Counted from the stretch's first letter, positions 15,557-24,324 are shown. The stretch: DNA of 64,000 nt from Rufibacter sp. DG15C (GCF_001577755.1 NZ_CP010776.1:1674001-1738000), one strand, 5' to 3'. Notes: a model not told the origin generated them from the letters alone. Numbers and translations are program-made.

Positions 15557-16744
15557 ATGATTCCAACCTCCATTTATTCTAAAAAAGCCCGGATTAAGCT
15601 CCTCATCATGACCGTCGCCCTGGTCATTGGCGCTTCTACCGTGATTTATACCAACCTTCTGGTGGCTAAGTTGTCTGAGCGCGAACAACAGCTCATTGAC
15701 TTGTACGCCAAAGGGTTACGGTACATGAACAACGCCGACATCAACAGCGGAAACCTGGTTTTTATTCAGGAGGAAATCATTGACGCCAACCGCTCGGTGC
15801 CCGTGATTCTCACAGATGAGAACGAGGAACCCATCGCTTATAAGAACCTCACCCTGCCCGGAAAGATTTCAAAAAAGCGCGAAAATAACCTCCTGCGCCG
15901 TGAAATTGCCAAGATGAAGCTTCAGCACAAGCCCATTGTGGTGGAGGAGCCGGGCGTGTTCAAAAACTACATTTTCTACAAGGACTCTGAACTGCTCACC
16001 CAGTTGCGCTACTACCCTTATGTGCAACTCACGGTCATCGCGTGTTTGTCCTTGATTGCCTACTATGCCTTCAGTTACTCGCGCAAGGCCGAGCAGAACC
16101 GCGTGTGGGTGGGCCTGGCCAAAGAGACGGCTCACCAGTTGGGCACCCCGCTTTCCTCGCTCATGGCGTGGTATGAGTACATGAAAGGGAGCCCGCGTTT
16201 TGACAACGAGCCCATTGTAGAGGAGCTAGGCAAGGATGTGCGACGGCTGGAGATTATCACCGAGCGTTTCTCCAACATTGGGTCGGTGCCTATTTTAAAA
16301 GACGAGCCTTTGAAAAAGGTGGTGGAGAACGCCATTGGCTACCTGCGCAACCGCGTGTCCCAGAAGGTGGCCTTTTATATAGAGTCTGAGTTCCCCGAGG
16401 AGACGACCGCCAAGGTCAACATCCCGCTGTTTGAGTGGGTGATTGAAAACATCTGCAAGAACGCCGTAGATGCTATGGACGGCAAAGGCAGTATCACGCT
16501 CCGCATCACCAAGAGCAACACCAAGAATGCCATCGCGCTAGATATCCAGGACACGGGCAAGGGCATCCCGAAGACCAAGCAGGAGGAAGTCTTCGTGCCG
16601 GGCTTTACCACCAAAAAGCGTGGATGGGGCTTGGGCTTGGCCCTAGCCAGACGTATTATTGAGAACTACCACCAGGGGAGGCTCTTCGTGAAGAACTCAG
16701 AAGTGGGGAAGGGTACCACCTTTAGAATGGTCTTGAATAGGTAA
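15557..16744 (+). CDS. Membrane-bound sensor histidine kinase
   Basis: A 395-residue kinase. An N-terminal membrane helix (LLIMTVALVIGASTVIYTNLL) precedes a short periplasmic region with PVILTDENEEPIAYKN, and a second membrane helix (YVQLTVIACLSLIAYYAF). The H-box is AHQLGTPLSSLMAWYEYM with phospho-acceptor His193. The N-box is ENICKNAVDAM, the G1 box DIQDTGKGIPK and the G2 box GWGLGLALARRIIENY. This layout resembles the two-helix kinases common in Bacteroidota, without a recognisable receiver domain, and no response regulator gene adjoins it. The cognate regulator must be elsewhere. The start at 15557 is preferred over a TTG two codons upstream. Confidence 0.9.
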   Translation: MIPTSIYSKKARIKLLIMTVALVIGASTVIYTNLLVAKLSEREQQLIDLYAKGLRYMNNADINSGNLVFIQEEIIDANRSVPVILTDENEEPIAYKNLTLPGKISKKRENNLLRREIAKMKLQHKPIVVEEPGVFKNYIFYKDSELLTQLRYYPYVQLTVIACLSLIAYYAFSYSRKAEQNRVWVGLAKETAHQLGTPLSSLMAWYEYMKGSPRFDNEPIVEELGKDVRRLEIITERFSNIGSVPILKDEPLKKVVENAIGYLRNRVSQKVAFYIESEFPEETTAKVNIPLFEWVIENICKNAVDAMDGKGSITLRITKSNTKNAIALDIQDTGKGIPKTKQEEVFVPGFTTKKRGWGLGLALARRIIENYHQGRLFVKNSEVGKGTTFRMVLNR

Positions 16745-16746
16745 GC

Positions 16747-16785
16747 CGTTTTTTAGCTTGTTTTGGTGAAAAGAGGCCAAAAACG
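16747..16785. repeat. Repeat A copy 7
   Basis: Arms CGTTTTTTAGCTTGTTTTG and GGCCAAAAACG. It fills nearly the whole 43-bp gap between the convergent kinase and regulatory-domain genes, starting two bases after the kinase stop. Confidence 0.8.
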
Positions 16786-16787
16786 GA

Positions 16788-17537
16788 TTAGTGGAAGAGG
16801 TTGCGGACTCTGTAATACAATTTGCGAGGGGTACGCCAAAAGGAGCCACCGACTATGATTACTTCTCCTGATAATACGTTTTCGTCAACTCCTATCGAAA
16901 TGATTGCCATTTCTTGTTTCATCAGGTCTGCTAAACTTCTCTCTTGAGTTTTATACCCAATAAAGCTAAATACGACCACTCCTTGATTGAGTCTGTCGCT
17001 ATTAGGAATATTCATTACGAATTTACCCTTTGCATCAGAAGGTACAGCAATTGTACTGCCTTTAAGTTGAATATATACCCCCGGTATTTCTTCTTTTGTT
17101 TGGGCATCCAAAACTTGGCCTTTTATAGTAATGATACTGTCTTGAGTTGGAAGTGTATTCTTATCCTGAGGCTGTACCCCAAGAGTTGTGAATAGACTTT
17201 CGTGAGTAGTAGGAGTATTATTTTTAGTTTGAGCCTCCGCCGTTTTAGTGCTCAACCAGGCAGAAAGTCCCAAAGCCACTGCCCGCCACGTCCAGCTTTG
17301 GGCAGAAGCTTTAGTTGCGACAAGTTCTCTGGCTAATTGCTTTTCTGTGAACCGACCGCAAGTGTTTCCTTCCTGCTTCGTCAGCCAGCGCACCACTTCA
17401 GCATCTGTCATGGAGGTAAAGTCCACCACTGTCTTCTGGCAATTGTGGCAGAACCGTCCTTCGTCTTGGCGCGTCATAGCGTTCCAATCCTCGTGGCAAG
17501 GTTCAGGAACTGTGACGGTGAGACGGCTTTTAAACAT
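16788..17537 (-). CDS. Zinc-knuckle/carboxypeptidase-regulatory-domain membrane protein
   Basis: A 249-residue protein. Residues 1-60 hold a Bacteroidota-type domain, PEPCHEDWNAMTRQDEGRFC-HNCQK, then VVDFTSMTDAEVVRWL and CGRFTEKQL. Its conserved Cys residues (PxPC, FCxNC, TCGRF) probably bind zinc. A membrane segment (SWTWRAVALGLSAWLSTK) follows. Residues about 125-225 form a CarboxypepD_reg-like beta-sandwich (ITIKGQVLDAQTKEEIPGVY, then AVPSDAKGKFVMNIP and VVFSFIGYKTQERSL). The cytosolic N-terminal domain with an exported or periplasmic C-terminal sandwich suggests a membrane-spanning scaffold, but no function is known. The gene is followed by a shorter paralog on the same strand. Composition is more AT-rich than the surroundings. 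Confidence 0.8.
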   Translation of the reverse strand: MFKSRLTVTVPEPCHEDWNAMTRQDEGRFCHNCQKTVVDFTSMTDAEVVRWLTKQEGNTCGRFTEKQLARELVATKASAQSWTWRAVALGLSAWLSTKTAEAQTKNNTPTTHESLFTTLGVQPQDKNTLPTQDSIITIKGQVLDAQTKEEIPGVYIQLKGSTIAVPSDAKGKFVMNIPNSDRLNQGVVVFSFIGYKTQERSLADLMKQEMAIISIGVDENVLSGEVIIVGGSFWRTPRKLYYRVRNLFH

Positions 17538-17542
17538 ACAGG

Positions 17543-17581
17543 CTGTTTTTGGGCTGTTTTCTGGAAATTAGGCGAAAAACT
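17543..17581. repeat. Repeat A copy 8 (diverged)
   Basis: Arms CTGTTTTTGGGCTGTTTTC and GAAATTAGGCGAAAAACTG with CTG in place of CCG. It starts 5 bp upstream of the start of the 16788-17537 gene and fills the gap to its paralog's stop. Confidence 0.7.
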
Positions 17582-17596
17582 GAATTATTGAAAGAG

Positions 17597-18232
17597 CTAC
17601 TCCTTTTTCTTTGGGCTTGAAAGTACCTTTTTGAATCCAGGTTTTTCTGCACAGATGGCAGTAACCACTATTTCTACTCTTGAAATCAAATCAGGGGATA
17701 AGCCAATGACTGGGTTTTGATTGGTCAGAAGGTCTTCCAGGGAAATTTCTTGTTTTAAATAGCCAATGTAAGTAACTACCAGAATTTGTGGAATAGGTAT
17801 TTGATTTTCTGGAACTACAAGGTTGAATTTGCCTTCTGCATTGGTCGATACACCAATAGAGGTTCCTTTCCAATAGAGTGACACACCTGGCATCGGTTCT
17901 TTGGATGCTGAATCAAGTACTGTTCCTTTCAGCACTTTAATGCTATCTGTAGATGCAGTTTCTGTTGCCAAGAAAGCCAAGAATGTATAGGGCGGCTGAG
18001 AGTCCTTAGCTTCCACTGTCATAGCGCTTAGCCATATAGATAATCCCAACGCTAATATTAATACCCGACATATCAGTCTCTTCTGAATAGCAGAAGCCGC
18101 CGTCACTAACTCATTCTCAATCTGGTCTTTTCTGAACCTGCCGAAAATGCGTCCCTGTCCCTGCGGGGTCATAGTGTGCCAGGCCTTGTGGCAGGGCTGG
18201 GGGATAGAAACGGTGAGGCGTTGGCTAGGCAT
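17597..18232 (-). CDS. Paralog of the preceding zinc-knuckle protein with internal deletion of the Cys motif
   Basis: A 211-residue protein. Its N terminus [21 protein letters not shown] aligns with the paralog at 16788, but then reads [20 protein letters not shown]. The paralog has about 33 more residues (FCHNC through NTC) between its GRF and CGRF. Thus the predicted zinc-binding Cys pair is missing while the flanks and frame are intact. A membrane helix ([19 protein letters not shown]) and a CarboxypepD_reg-like sandwich ([21 protein letters not shown], then [14 protein letters not shown] and [15 protein letters not shown]) follow. The C terminus ends [21 protein letters not shown] and is Lys-rich. 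The deletion may have arisen between short repeats. It is probably an expressed variant, but whether it still functions is unknown. Confidence 0.7.
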   Translation of the reverse strand: MPSQRLTVSIPQPCHKAWHTMTPQGQGRIFGRFRKDQIENELVTAASAIQKRLICRVLILALGLSIWLSAMTVEAKDSQPPYTFLAFLATETASTDSIKVLKGTVLDSASKEPMPGVSLYWKGTSIGVSTNAEGKFNLVVPENQIPIPQILVVTYIGYLKQEISLEDLLTNQNPVIGLSPDLISRVEIVVTAICAEKPGFKKVLSSPKKKE

Positions 18233-18326
18233 GAGACATATAGCTATGTCTAAATATACGCAAGCTTCAACAGTTCTGAATATTTTGACTAAATTTCACC
18301 TCCAAAACCTACACCAAACAAACAAA

Positions 18327-20063
18327 GTGAGTCTAAAGAGCCTTTTCCGTCGCAAGAGTTTGACGGCCTTATTACACACGCCTCCCGCCGATGTGGCTGT
18401 CCACCCGGGCACTGTGGAGGAAGGGTTGGAGCGCAACCTAACCGTACGCGACTTAACCTCGCTGGGGATTGCCGCCATTATTGGAGCCGGTATCTTCAGT
18501 ACTATTGGCAATGCCAGTTTTGAAGGCGGTCCGGCGGTATCTATGTTGTTTGTTTTCACGGCTATTGCCTGTGCGTTCTCGGCGCTGTGCTATGCGCAGT
18601 TTGCGGCCACTATTCCGGTGAGCGGTTCTGCCTACACGTACGCCTACACGTCTTTCGGTGAGCTGGCGGCCTGGATTATTGGTTGGGCGCTTATCATGGA
18701 ATACACCGTGGGGAACATTGTGGTGGCCATCTCCTGGAGCGATTACTTTACCGGACTCCTGAGCGGCGTTGGGTTAGACATGCCTGCCTGGCTTACCATG
18801 GGCACCCAGAGCGCTTACATTGGCCACCAGGCGGTGTTAGACTTACTGGCGTCGGGACAGCCTGCTTCGGCCGCAGATCCAGCTACTTTAGAGGCGTACA
18901 AAACGTGGCAGTCGGCCCCTAATTTTCTGGGTGGTAAACTGGTGATTGACCTTCCGGCGTTTATGATCAATGCCTTGGTAACCACGCTGGTTTATATTGG
19001 TATCAAAGAATCTAAGAACGCTTCTAACCTGTTGGTTATCTTGAAGATGGCCGTGGTGTTGGTGGTGATTGCCGTAGGTATTTTCTACGTAGAGCCTGCC
19101 AACTGGAGCCCGTTTGCACCAAACGGCATTGGCGGTGTCTTAAAAGGCGTGTCTGCTGTGTTCTTCGCCTACATTGGGTTTGACGCCATCAGTACCACCG
19201 CCGAAGAATGTAAAAATCCACAGCGCGACTTGCCGAGGGCCATGCTCTATGCGCTGGTCATCTGTACTGTTTTATATGTGATCATCACGCTGGTCTTGAC
19301 CGGAATGGTGCCTTATACAGAATTAGCAGTGGGTGACCCATTAGCCTATGTGTTCACCAAAGTAGGAGTGGATTGGCTGGCTGGCGTGGTAGCGGTAAGC
19401 GCAATTTTTGCTATGGCTTCTGTGCTATTGGTGTTCCAGATTGGACAGCCCCGCATCTGGATGGCTATGTCTAGAGACGGTCTCTTACCTCCGGTATTCT
19501 CCAAAGTGCATCCGCGTTTCAGAACGCCTTCGTTCTCTACCTTAGTAACTGGTTTCTTTGTGGGTGTGCCGGCGTTGTTGTTGAACATGGACCTGGTAAT
19601 TGACCTGACAAGTATTGGAACCTTGTTCGCGTTTGCCTTGGTATGCGGCGGTATCTTGATCATTGATCCGCGCGGTACCTCAGACGCCCGCTTTAAAGTG
19701 CCTTACATGAACGGCCGTTACTATGTGCCGTTGATTTTGGCTGTGTTAGGCGTTTTAGTGCTTATGTATAACCGTACTGCCATTGATGAATTCTGGACGG
19801 CTGTAGGAGGCGAAGGCGGGTATGAGGACTTCAAGCACCAAATCCCAATGATTGTGTTCCTGATTGCCTGTGTGCTGTTAGCATGGGTGTCCTTTATGAA
19901 GCAGCTTTCTCTGTTGCCGGTGCTGGGCCTGTTGACCAACCTGTATTTGATGACCCAATTGGGCGTCAATAACTGGCTATTGTTCTCTATCTGGCTGTTA
20001 ATTGGTCTGGCTATTTACTTCGGCTATAGCCACAAGCACAGCAAGCTGGCTGTCAAAGCGTAA
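18327..20063 (+). CDS. APC-superfamily amino acid permease
   Basis: A 578-residue polytopic permease. The GTG start at 18327 ([20 protein letters not shown]) gives the usual N-terminal layout; an ATG at 18246 would add 27 residues, and starts further upstream overlap the neighbouring gene. [19 protein letters not shown] is the conserved first helix of amino acid/polyamine/organocation transporters, followed by [20 protein letters not shown] and the helix-8 motif [25 protein letters not shown], a signature of cationic amino-acid transporters (CAT/YfnA type). About 12-14 membrane helices are visible. Substrate, probably cationic or neutral amino acids, is inferred. A strong terminator hairpin follows 24 bp after the stop. 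Confidence 0.9.
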   Translation: MSLKSLFRRKSLTALLHTPPADVAVHPGTVEEGLERNLTVRDLTSLGIAAIIGAGIFSTIGNASFEGGPAVSMLFVFTAIACAFSALCYAQFAATIPVSGSAYTYAYTSFGELAAWIIGWALIMEYTVGNIVVAISWSDYFTGLLSGVGLDMPAWLTMGTQSAYIGHQAVLDLLASGQPASAADPATLEAYKTWQSAPNFLGGKLVIDLPAFMINALVTTLVYIGIKESKNASNLLVILKMAVVLVVIAVGIFYVEPANWSPFAPNGIGGVLKGVSAVFFAYIGFDAISTTAEECKNPQRDLPRAMLYALVICTVLYVIITLVLTGMVPYTELAVGDPLAYVFTKVGVDWLAGVVAVSAIFAMASVLLVFQIGQPRIWMAMSRDGLLPPVFSKVHPRFRTPSFSTLVTGFFVGVPALLLNMDLVIDLTSIGTLFAFALVCGGILIIDPRGTSDARFKVPYMNGRYYVPLILAVLGVLVLMYNRTAIDEFWTAVGGEGGYEDFKHQIPMIVFLIACVLLAWVSFMKQLSLLPVLGLLTNLYLMTQLGVNNWLLFSIWLLIGLAIYFGYSHKHSKLAVKA

Positions 20064-20083
20064 CCGTTTCTACTTTTAATAAA

Positions 20084-20130
20084 CTATTGGTCTGCCTTGG
20101 GCGCTGTAAACGCGCAGGGCAGACCAGTTT
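20084..20130 (+). terminator. Terminator after the permease
   Basis: TGGTCTGCC (20088-20096) pairs with GGCAGACCA (20118-20126), with GCGCT/CGCGC partly pairing inside. It lies between the permease and the small cytosolic gene and ends close to that gene's GTG start. Confidence 0.7.
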
Positions 20131-20150
20131 ACATTTGAACCTGCTAACTA

Positions 20151-20591
20151 GTGATTGAAAAGGACCTCCCCGAAAGCCATTTGCAACTCACCTTCCGGAA
20201 GGACATGGGCATTCTGTTCCTGCGCTGGTCTAAACAGGTGGGTTCTGCGTTGTTGCGTCAGGGATACCTGCAGGCCCTGGACTTCGCCGAAGAGGTAAAG
20301 GCCAACCTTTGGCTGTTTGATTTGCGCGGAAGGGGCGGTGCCACGCCAGAGGATGAGACCTGGATTCTGGAGGAGTTTTACGGGAATGTGGTGGAGCGTC
20401 TTCAGCGCACAGGCTATTTCGCGTATCTGGTTTCGCCCACGCATTACGCCCATTTGCGGGAAACCGTGGGCTTTGAGAAACTCGCTAACTTTAGTGAGGT
20501 GGTGAAGATTCACCTCTTCGTGTCTGAGCTGGAAGCCATAGAATGGTTAAGGCTGCACAAAAACATATCTTCCGCTCAAGAAGACAGTTAA
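20151..20591 (+). CDS. Hypothetical cytosolic protein
   Basis: A 146-residue soluble protein beginning at a GTG (V)IEKDLPESHLQLTFRKDMG. It contains ILFLRWSKQVGSALLRQGYLQA, AKANLWLFDLRGRGGATPED-like strands (EEVKANLWLFDLRGRGGA), and a C-terminal helix FVSELEAIEWLRLHK. The beta-alpha alternation and the WLFDLRG strand recall the STAS-like (SpoIIAA) fold, but I cannot show a conserved phosphorylation serine. Function is unknown. Its stop lies only 3 bp from the stop of the convergent EamA transporter, so the two transcripts must overlap. Confidence 0.65.
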   Translation: MIEKDLPESHLQLTFRKDMGILFLRWSKQVGSALLRQGYLQALDFAEEVKANLWLFDLRGRGGATPEDETWILEEFYGNVVERLQRTGYFAYLVSPTHYAHLRETVGFEKLANFSEVVKIHLFVSELEAIEWLRLHKNISSAQEDS

Positions 20592-20594
20592 GTC

Positions 20595-21494
20595 CTACTT
20601 AGCCCGGTTCACCAACAGCACCCCGGCTAGAATCACCGTCATGCCCACATAGTGCATCAGGTGGATGGTTTCTCCATCGGCCACACCCCAAATCAAAGCT
20701 ACAATGGGCATAAGATAGGTAGAGGTGCTGGCAAACAAGGTGCCTGTCATGTGGATGAGCTTGTTGTAGAGCACCAGCCCAATGGCCGTACTGAAAATGG
20801 CGAGCAGCCCTATATAGCCCAAGGCCTCCCAGGCCTGCGGTACCGTGTTCAATTTATGGAAAGCATCTGTCGTGCACAGGTACACAAAGGCAATGGGTCC
20901 CACGGTCAGTAAAGCCAGGCTCGCCATGGTGATAGCCGATAACCCCACCAGTTTGTGTTTGATGATGTTGAGGCTTCCGCCGTACATGATGGTGGCCAGC
21001 ACCACGTACAAGCCATAGAACCCATTGGACGAATTCTCCTCCGCACTACCTGAGAAAATCAATACGGCCGTGCCCACAATCCCAATCACAATGCCCGTCA
21101 CGCGCAAAGCGGTAATCTTCTGCTGAAAGAAAATGGCCCCGATGATGAGCGTGAACAAGGCCGTCAAAGAATTCAACACCCCCGCCAGGCCGCTGGCCAG
21201 CTGCGTCTCTGCGTAGGCAAAGAGAAAAGCCGGAATCAGGTTGCCAATGAGCCCGCTGAAGAGTAAAAACTTCCACTGCTGACGCGTAGGCGCTTTCAAA
21301 CCTCTCAACGCGAATGGCAGCAAGGACACCGTGGCAATGGTGATTCTAATGGCGCCCAACTCATCTGAACTGTACACTTCCAGCCCTTTCTTAATAAGGA
21401 TAAAAGACGTGCCCCAGATGAGGGCCAAGCCAAACAGGATAATCCAGGCTAGGAGCGGGGTAGAAGTAGGTGCGGTGGTATCTTTTGTGGTCAC
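20595..21494 (-). CDS. EamA/DMT-family transporter
   Basis: A 299-residue drug/metabolite-superfamily transporter with about ten membrane helices in two EamA repeats. The first repeat begins LAWIILFGLALIWGTSFILI (residues about 15-34). The second includes GFYGLYVVLATIMYGGSLNIIK. The GTG start at 21494 is followed by MTTKDTTAPTSTPL. Members export amino acids, purines or other small metabolites, and the substrate is not predictable. Its upstream region has a TATCTTTG box at 21524-21531 and a Repeat A copy at 21545. It converges within 3 bp on the small cytosolic gene. Confidence 0.9.
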   Translation of the reverse strand: MTTKDTTAPTSTPLLAWIILFGLALIWGTSFILIKKGLEVYSSDELGAIRITIATVSLLPFALRGLKAPTRQQWKFLLFSGLIGNLIPAFLFAYAETQLASGLAGVLNSLTALFTLIIGAIFFQQKITALRVTGIVIGIVGTAVLIFSGSAEENSSNGFYGLYVVLATIMYGGSLNIIKHKLVGLSAITMASLALLTVGPIAFVYLCTTDAFHKLNTVPQAWEALGYIGLLAIFSTAIGLVLYNKLIHMTGTLFASTSTYLMPIVALIWGVADGETIHLMHYVGMTVILAGVLLVNRAK

Positions 21495-21523
21495 GGTGCG
21501 TGAGGAGGATGGAAGTAAGATGG

Positions 21524-21531
21524 CAAAGATA
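21524..21531 (-). promoter_or_regulatory. Minus-7 box TATCTTTG for the EamA gene
   Basis: A perfect TAnnTTTG on the minus strand about 30 bp upstream of the GTG start. A Repeat A copy starts 14 bp further upstream. Confidence 0.55.
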
Positions 21532-21544
21532 GAAGAAGCTTTTC

Positions 21545-21582
21545 CGTTTTCGGGCTACTTTCTGGAAAACAGGCTGAAAATG
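21545..21582. repeat. Repeat A copy 9
   Basis: Arms CGTTTTCGGGCT and AGGCTGAAAATG, slightly diverged. It lies just upstream of the EamA promoter box. Confidence 0.7.
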
Positions 21583-21704
21583 GGATGCTAGTGTAGACAC
21601 TCGTAGGGGCTTCGCGCAACCGAAGTCTTTTGAGTTTCTGCTTCGTTTATCGTTCAGGCTTTCCTATTGTACTCTTTCTATTCCTGTGGTTGATTTTCCT
21701 ACCC

Positions 21705-21730
21705 CCTATTGTCATCCTGAAAGGATCTTG
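21705..21730 (+). repeat. Repeat B, single copy
   Basis: Contains GTCATCCTGAAAGGATCTTG preceded by CCTATT, identical over 25 bases with the 9737 copy. No facing copy was found in the same gap. Confidence 0.85.
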
Positions 21731-22047
21731 GTAGCAAACTAGACAGGCGGTTGAATGAACGCAGATTCTCCCCTTGAGGGGAGCGAAGAGGGGTGTTTAT
21801 ACAAGCAGATAATACTTTCCGTATCTGCCACCCAACCCCGTCCCTACCAATCTTCTCTGATTTTACTTTCTGCCCGCGTTTGTCCCTTTTCTCCTTGATG
21901 AGAAAAGGGACCAAAAGAATCAAGAGCCCCCGAACTCGCTGACCGCTCAAACAGGGCGAGGGCTCACAGAGGCGCACCGTGAGAAGCTATCTGTTTCATG
22001 GTGGGCTTACGCCTCTGCCAGTTGACAAGCCACTACTTTCTCCCTCA

Positions 22048-22081
22048 GGCAAAGAGACTTAGATTGACCAGTCTCTTTGCC
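22048..22081. repeat. Perfect 12-bp-stem hairpin
   Basis: GGCAAAGAGACT pairs with AGTCTCTTTGCC around a 10-base loop. It has no adjacent U-tract, so a terminator role is not supported. Confidence 0.7.
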
Positions 22082-22150
22082 CTCGGTCAAGGGCAGGCGG
22101 ACTGCGGTGGGAGAGGTTGCAATGCTTGCATGCGCTGGGTAGAATGATGC

Positions 22151-22187
22151 CGTTTTTGCCTCCTTTCATGAAAACTGGCTAAAAACG
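22151..22187. repeat. Repeat A copy 10
   Basis: Arms CGTTTTTGCCTCCTTTCATG and AAAACTGGCTAAAAACG. Read on the minus strand, its CGTTTTT directly follows the terminator hairpin after dusB and would serve as the U-tract. Confidence 0.8.
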
Positions 22188-22188
22188 A

Positions 22189-22222
22189 GAAGGCCTCAAA
22201 GAATTATCTTCGAGGCCTTCTT
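22189..22222 (-). terminator. Terminator of dusB
   Basis: AGAAGGCCTC and GAGGCCTTCT form the stem. On the minus strand the hairpin is followed by CGTTTTT from Repeat A copy 10. Confidence 0.8.
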
Positions 22223-22247
22223 ATGGTATTTATGAATGACTCAAGAC

Positions 22248-23252
22248 TCAGGACTCCATTTCGGCGTATTCCAGCGTGTTGGCAATCTCATCTAAGATGG
22301 CGTAGATCTCAGCTGGGTCCTCGGTCTGCACCAAGCGCATGCGGTAGCTTTTCACGTTAGGCAAACCTCTGAAGTAGTTGGCGTAGTGGCGGCGCATCTC
22401 AAAGATGCCCAGTTTGAGGCCTTTCCACTCCAGGCTTCGGTCAAAGTGCATTTTGCACATGTCAATGCGTTCCTGGATGGTAGGCGGGGCCAATAACTCA
22501 CCGGTTTGCTGGAAGTGCTTGATTTCCCTGAAAATCCAGGGGTAGCCAATAGACGCACGGCCAATCATGACACCGTCTACGCCGTATTTTTCTTTGTATT
22601 CCACCGCTTTCTGCGGGGTGTCAATGTCGCCGTTCCCGAAGATGGGAATCTTAATGCGCGGGTTTTCCTTGATTTTTCGGATGAGGGTCCAGTCGGCCTC
22701 GCCTTTGTACATCTGCACGCGCGTGCGGCCGTGCACGGTCAGGGCCTGGCACCCGATGTCCTGCAGACGCTCGGCTACTTCCTCCACGTTCTTGGTAGAG
22801 TCGTCCCAGCCCAGGCGCGTCTTCACCGTCACCGGCAAACCAAACGGCTCCACGGCTTTGACAATGGCAGAGGTCATGGCCACCATCTTGGGAATGTCAC
22901 GTAGGAGAGCTGCACCGGCGCCTTTGCAGGCTACGTTCTTGACCGGGCAGCCGTAGTTGATGTCTATCAAATCTGGGCCCACAGCGGCAGAAATAGCGGC
23001 CGACTCGCGCATAGCCTCAATCTCAGACCCGAAAATCTGGATGCCGATGGGGCGCTCGTAATCAAATATGTCTAGCTTCTGACGGCTTTTGGCGGCGTCC
23101 CTGATGAGCCCTTCCGAAGAGATGAACTCGGTGTACATCAGGTCGGCGCCGTTGGCCTTGCACACGGCCCTAAACGGCGGATCACTCACATCCTCCATAG
23201 GAGCCAGCAACAACGGAAAGTCCGGAAGCTCTATCTTGCCAATTTTTACCAC
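22248..23252 (-). CDS. dusB: tRNA-dihydrouridine synthase
   Basis: A 334-residue DusB-type flavoenzyme (TIM barrel). The N terminus MVKIGKIELPDFPLLLAPME has the FMN-binding LAPMEDVSDPPFR. DINYGCPVKNVACKGAGAALL carries the catalytic Cys that follows KNVA. ALTVHGRTRVQMYKGEADW is the TVHGRT phosphate-binding strand, and DGVMIGRASIGYPWIF the second FMN-binding segment. A C-terminal helical RNA-binding domain follows (CKMHFDRSLEWKGLKLG...). It reduces uridine to dihydrouridine in tRNA D-loops. The start is GTG. It is divergent from the CPBP protease gene (56 bp gap), and its terminator uses a Repeat A copy. Confidence 0.95.
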   Translation of the reverse strand: MVKIGKIELPDFPLLLAPMEDVSDPPFRAVCKANGADLMYTEFISSEGLIRDAAKSRQKLDIFDYERPIGIQIFGSEIEAMRESAAISAAVGPDLIDINYGCPVKNVACKGAGAALLRDIPKMVAMTSAIVKAVEPFGLPVTVKTRLGWDDSTKNVEEVAERLQDIGCQALTVHGRTRVQMYKGEADWTLIRKIKENPRIKIPIFGNGDIDTPQKAVEYKEKYGVDGVMIGRASIGYPWIFREIKHFQQTGELLAPPTIQERIDMCKMHFDRSLEWKGLKLGIFEMRRHYANYFRGLPNVKSYRMRLVQTEDPAEIYAILDEIANTLEYAEMES

Positions 23253-23308
23253 GTGGAACAGTTTAATAATTTCGCGTAAATTTACGTCAAGTAAACCACA
23301 CCGCCTAT

Positions 23309-24253
23309 ATGAAAGGTTTCATCTCATCGCGTCTGCATCCTTTGACCGCTCTTCTGTTGTTGACGGCTTTTGTCATTGCAGGCTTTTTTGTGGGCATGTT
23401 CCTGTCCATGGTGCTGGTGAAAGTTCTTTTTGGGTATGGCATAGTAGAAATGCAACAGCTCTTGCAAAGCCCTACGGATTACCCCGAGGGACGTCAGGCG
23501 CTGTTAGTTTACCAGGGCGTGACCATGGTCTGCGGGTTTGCCCTAGGCGCCTTGGCCTTCATCAAATTCAACAAAGGCAACGTGGGCGAGTATCTTTCGC
23601 CCAAACCCCAAGTGCCGTTCAACGCCCTTTTATTGAGCGCGGTGCTCATCATCTTGATTATGCCCGCCAACAGTTGGTTGATTGAATGGAATGTGAATTT
23701 TCAGTTTCCGGAGTTTTTGAAGGAGATGGAGGCGGGCATGAAAGCCAAGGAAGAGCAACTAAAAGTCTTGACGGAGTACCTGACTAAGTTTGATACGATT
23801 GGGTCACTACTCTTCGGGATGGTGATTATTGCGGTGCTGCCAGCCATCTGTGAGGAGCTTTTGTTTAGAGGCGTTTTGCAGCAGGAGTTGATTAGGTGGT
23901 TCAAGAACCCACACGTGGGCATTTTGGTGGCATCGTTCATCTTTGGCGCCATCCACTTTCAGTTTTACGGTCTGTTCCCGCGCATGGCGCTGGGCATGGT
24001 GCTGGGCTACCTGTATTACTGGTCTAAAAACATCTGGGTGCCTATTGTGGGCCACTTCATGAATAACGGTTTTACGCTGCTCTTTTTGTACCTGCACCAG
24101 CAAGGGCAGGTAGATGTAAAGGTAGAATCTACGGAGGCCATGCCGTGGTATTGGTCTTTAGGCTCCGTGGTGATTAGCGGCCTGGTTTTATATGTCTTGC
24201 ACAAAGGATACAACCAAGTGGCGCATCCGGCAGTAAACGAAGACCGTTTTTAG
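23309..24253 (+). CDS. CPBP-family intramembrane metalloprotease
   Basis: A 314-residue membrane protein of the CPBP/Abi (Rce1-like) family. About seven or eight hydrophobic segments are seen. The catalytic motifs are EELLFRGVLQQELI (EExxxR), then FGAIHFQFYGLFPRM and PIVGHFMNNGF (H residues). The function, endoproteolysis in the plane of the membrane, is known for the family, but the substrate is unknown. The last two codons and stop (CGT TTT TAG) lie within a Repeat A copy, so the C terminus is set by the repeat. cdsA follows on the same strand 71 bp downstream. Confidence 0.9.
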   Translation: MKGFISSRLHPLTALLLLTAFVIAGFFVGMFLSMVLVKVLFGYGIVEMQQLLQSPTDYPEGRQALLVYQGVTMVCGFALGALAFIKFNKGNVGEYLSPKPQVPFNALLLSAVLIILIMPANSWLIEWNVNFQFPEFLKEMEAGMKAKEEQLKVLTEYLTKFDTIGSLLFGMVIIAVLPAICEELLFRGVLQQELIRWFKNPHVGILVASFIFGAIHFQFYGLFPRMALGMVLGYLYYWSKNIWVPIVGHFMNNGFTLLFLYLHQQGQVDVKVESTEAMPWYWSLGSVVISGLVLYVLHKGYNQVAHPAVNEDRF

Positions 24254-24282
24254 CCTCTTTTCCAGAAAACAGCCCAAAAACG
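24245..24282. repeat. Repeat A copy 11, overlaps gene end
   Basis: Arms CGTTTTTAGCCTCTTTTC and GAAAACAGCCCAAAAACG, CCA loop. The CPBP gene's terminal CGT TTT TAG is made by the left arm. Confidence 0.85.
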
Positions 24283-24324
24283 AAACATCCATCACGCAGG
24301 CCGTACAACGCCTATCCAAATTCT

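Larger units (their letters stand above)
21600..22150. other. Composite repeat gap without a gene
   Basis: No plausible gene was found. It holds a Repeat B core at 21705, a segment with CCCCTTGAGGGGAG (about 21768), and three hairpins: GTCCCTTTTCT/AGAAAAGGGAC (21882-21911), CAGAGGCG/CGCCTCTG (about 21967-22018) and a 12-bp stem GGCAAAGAGACT/AGTCTCTTTGCC (22048-22081). A 92-codon open frame on the minus strand spans it but looks like translation of repeats. Confidence 0.6.

Noticed and set aside
21699-21977. 92-codon minus-strand open frame in the repeat gap
   Set aside because: It spans Repeat B and the hairpins, starts with no supporting signal, and its translation is composed of repeat sequence.
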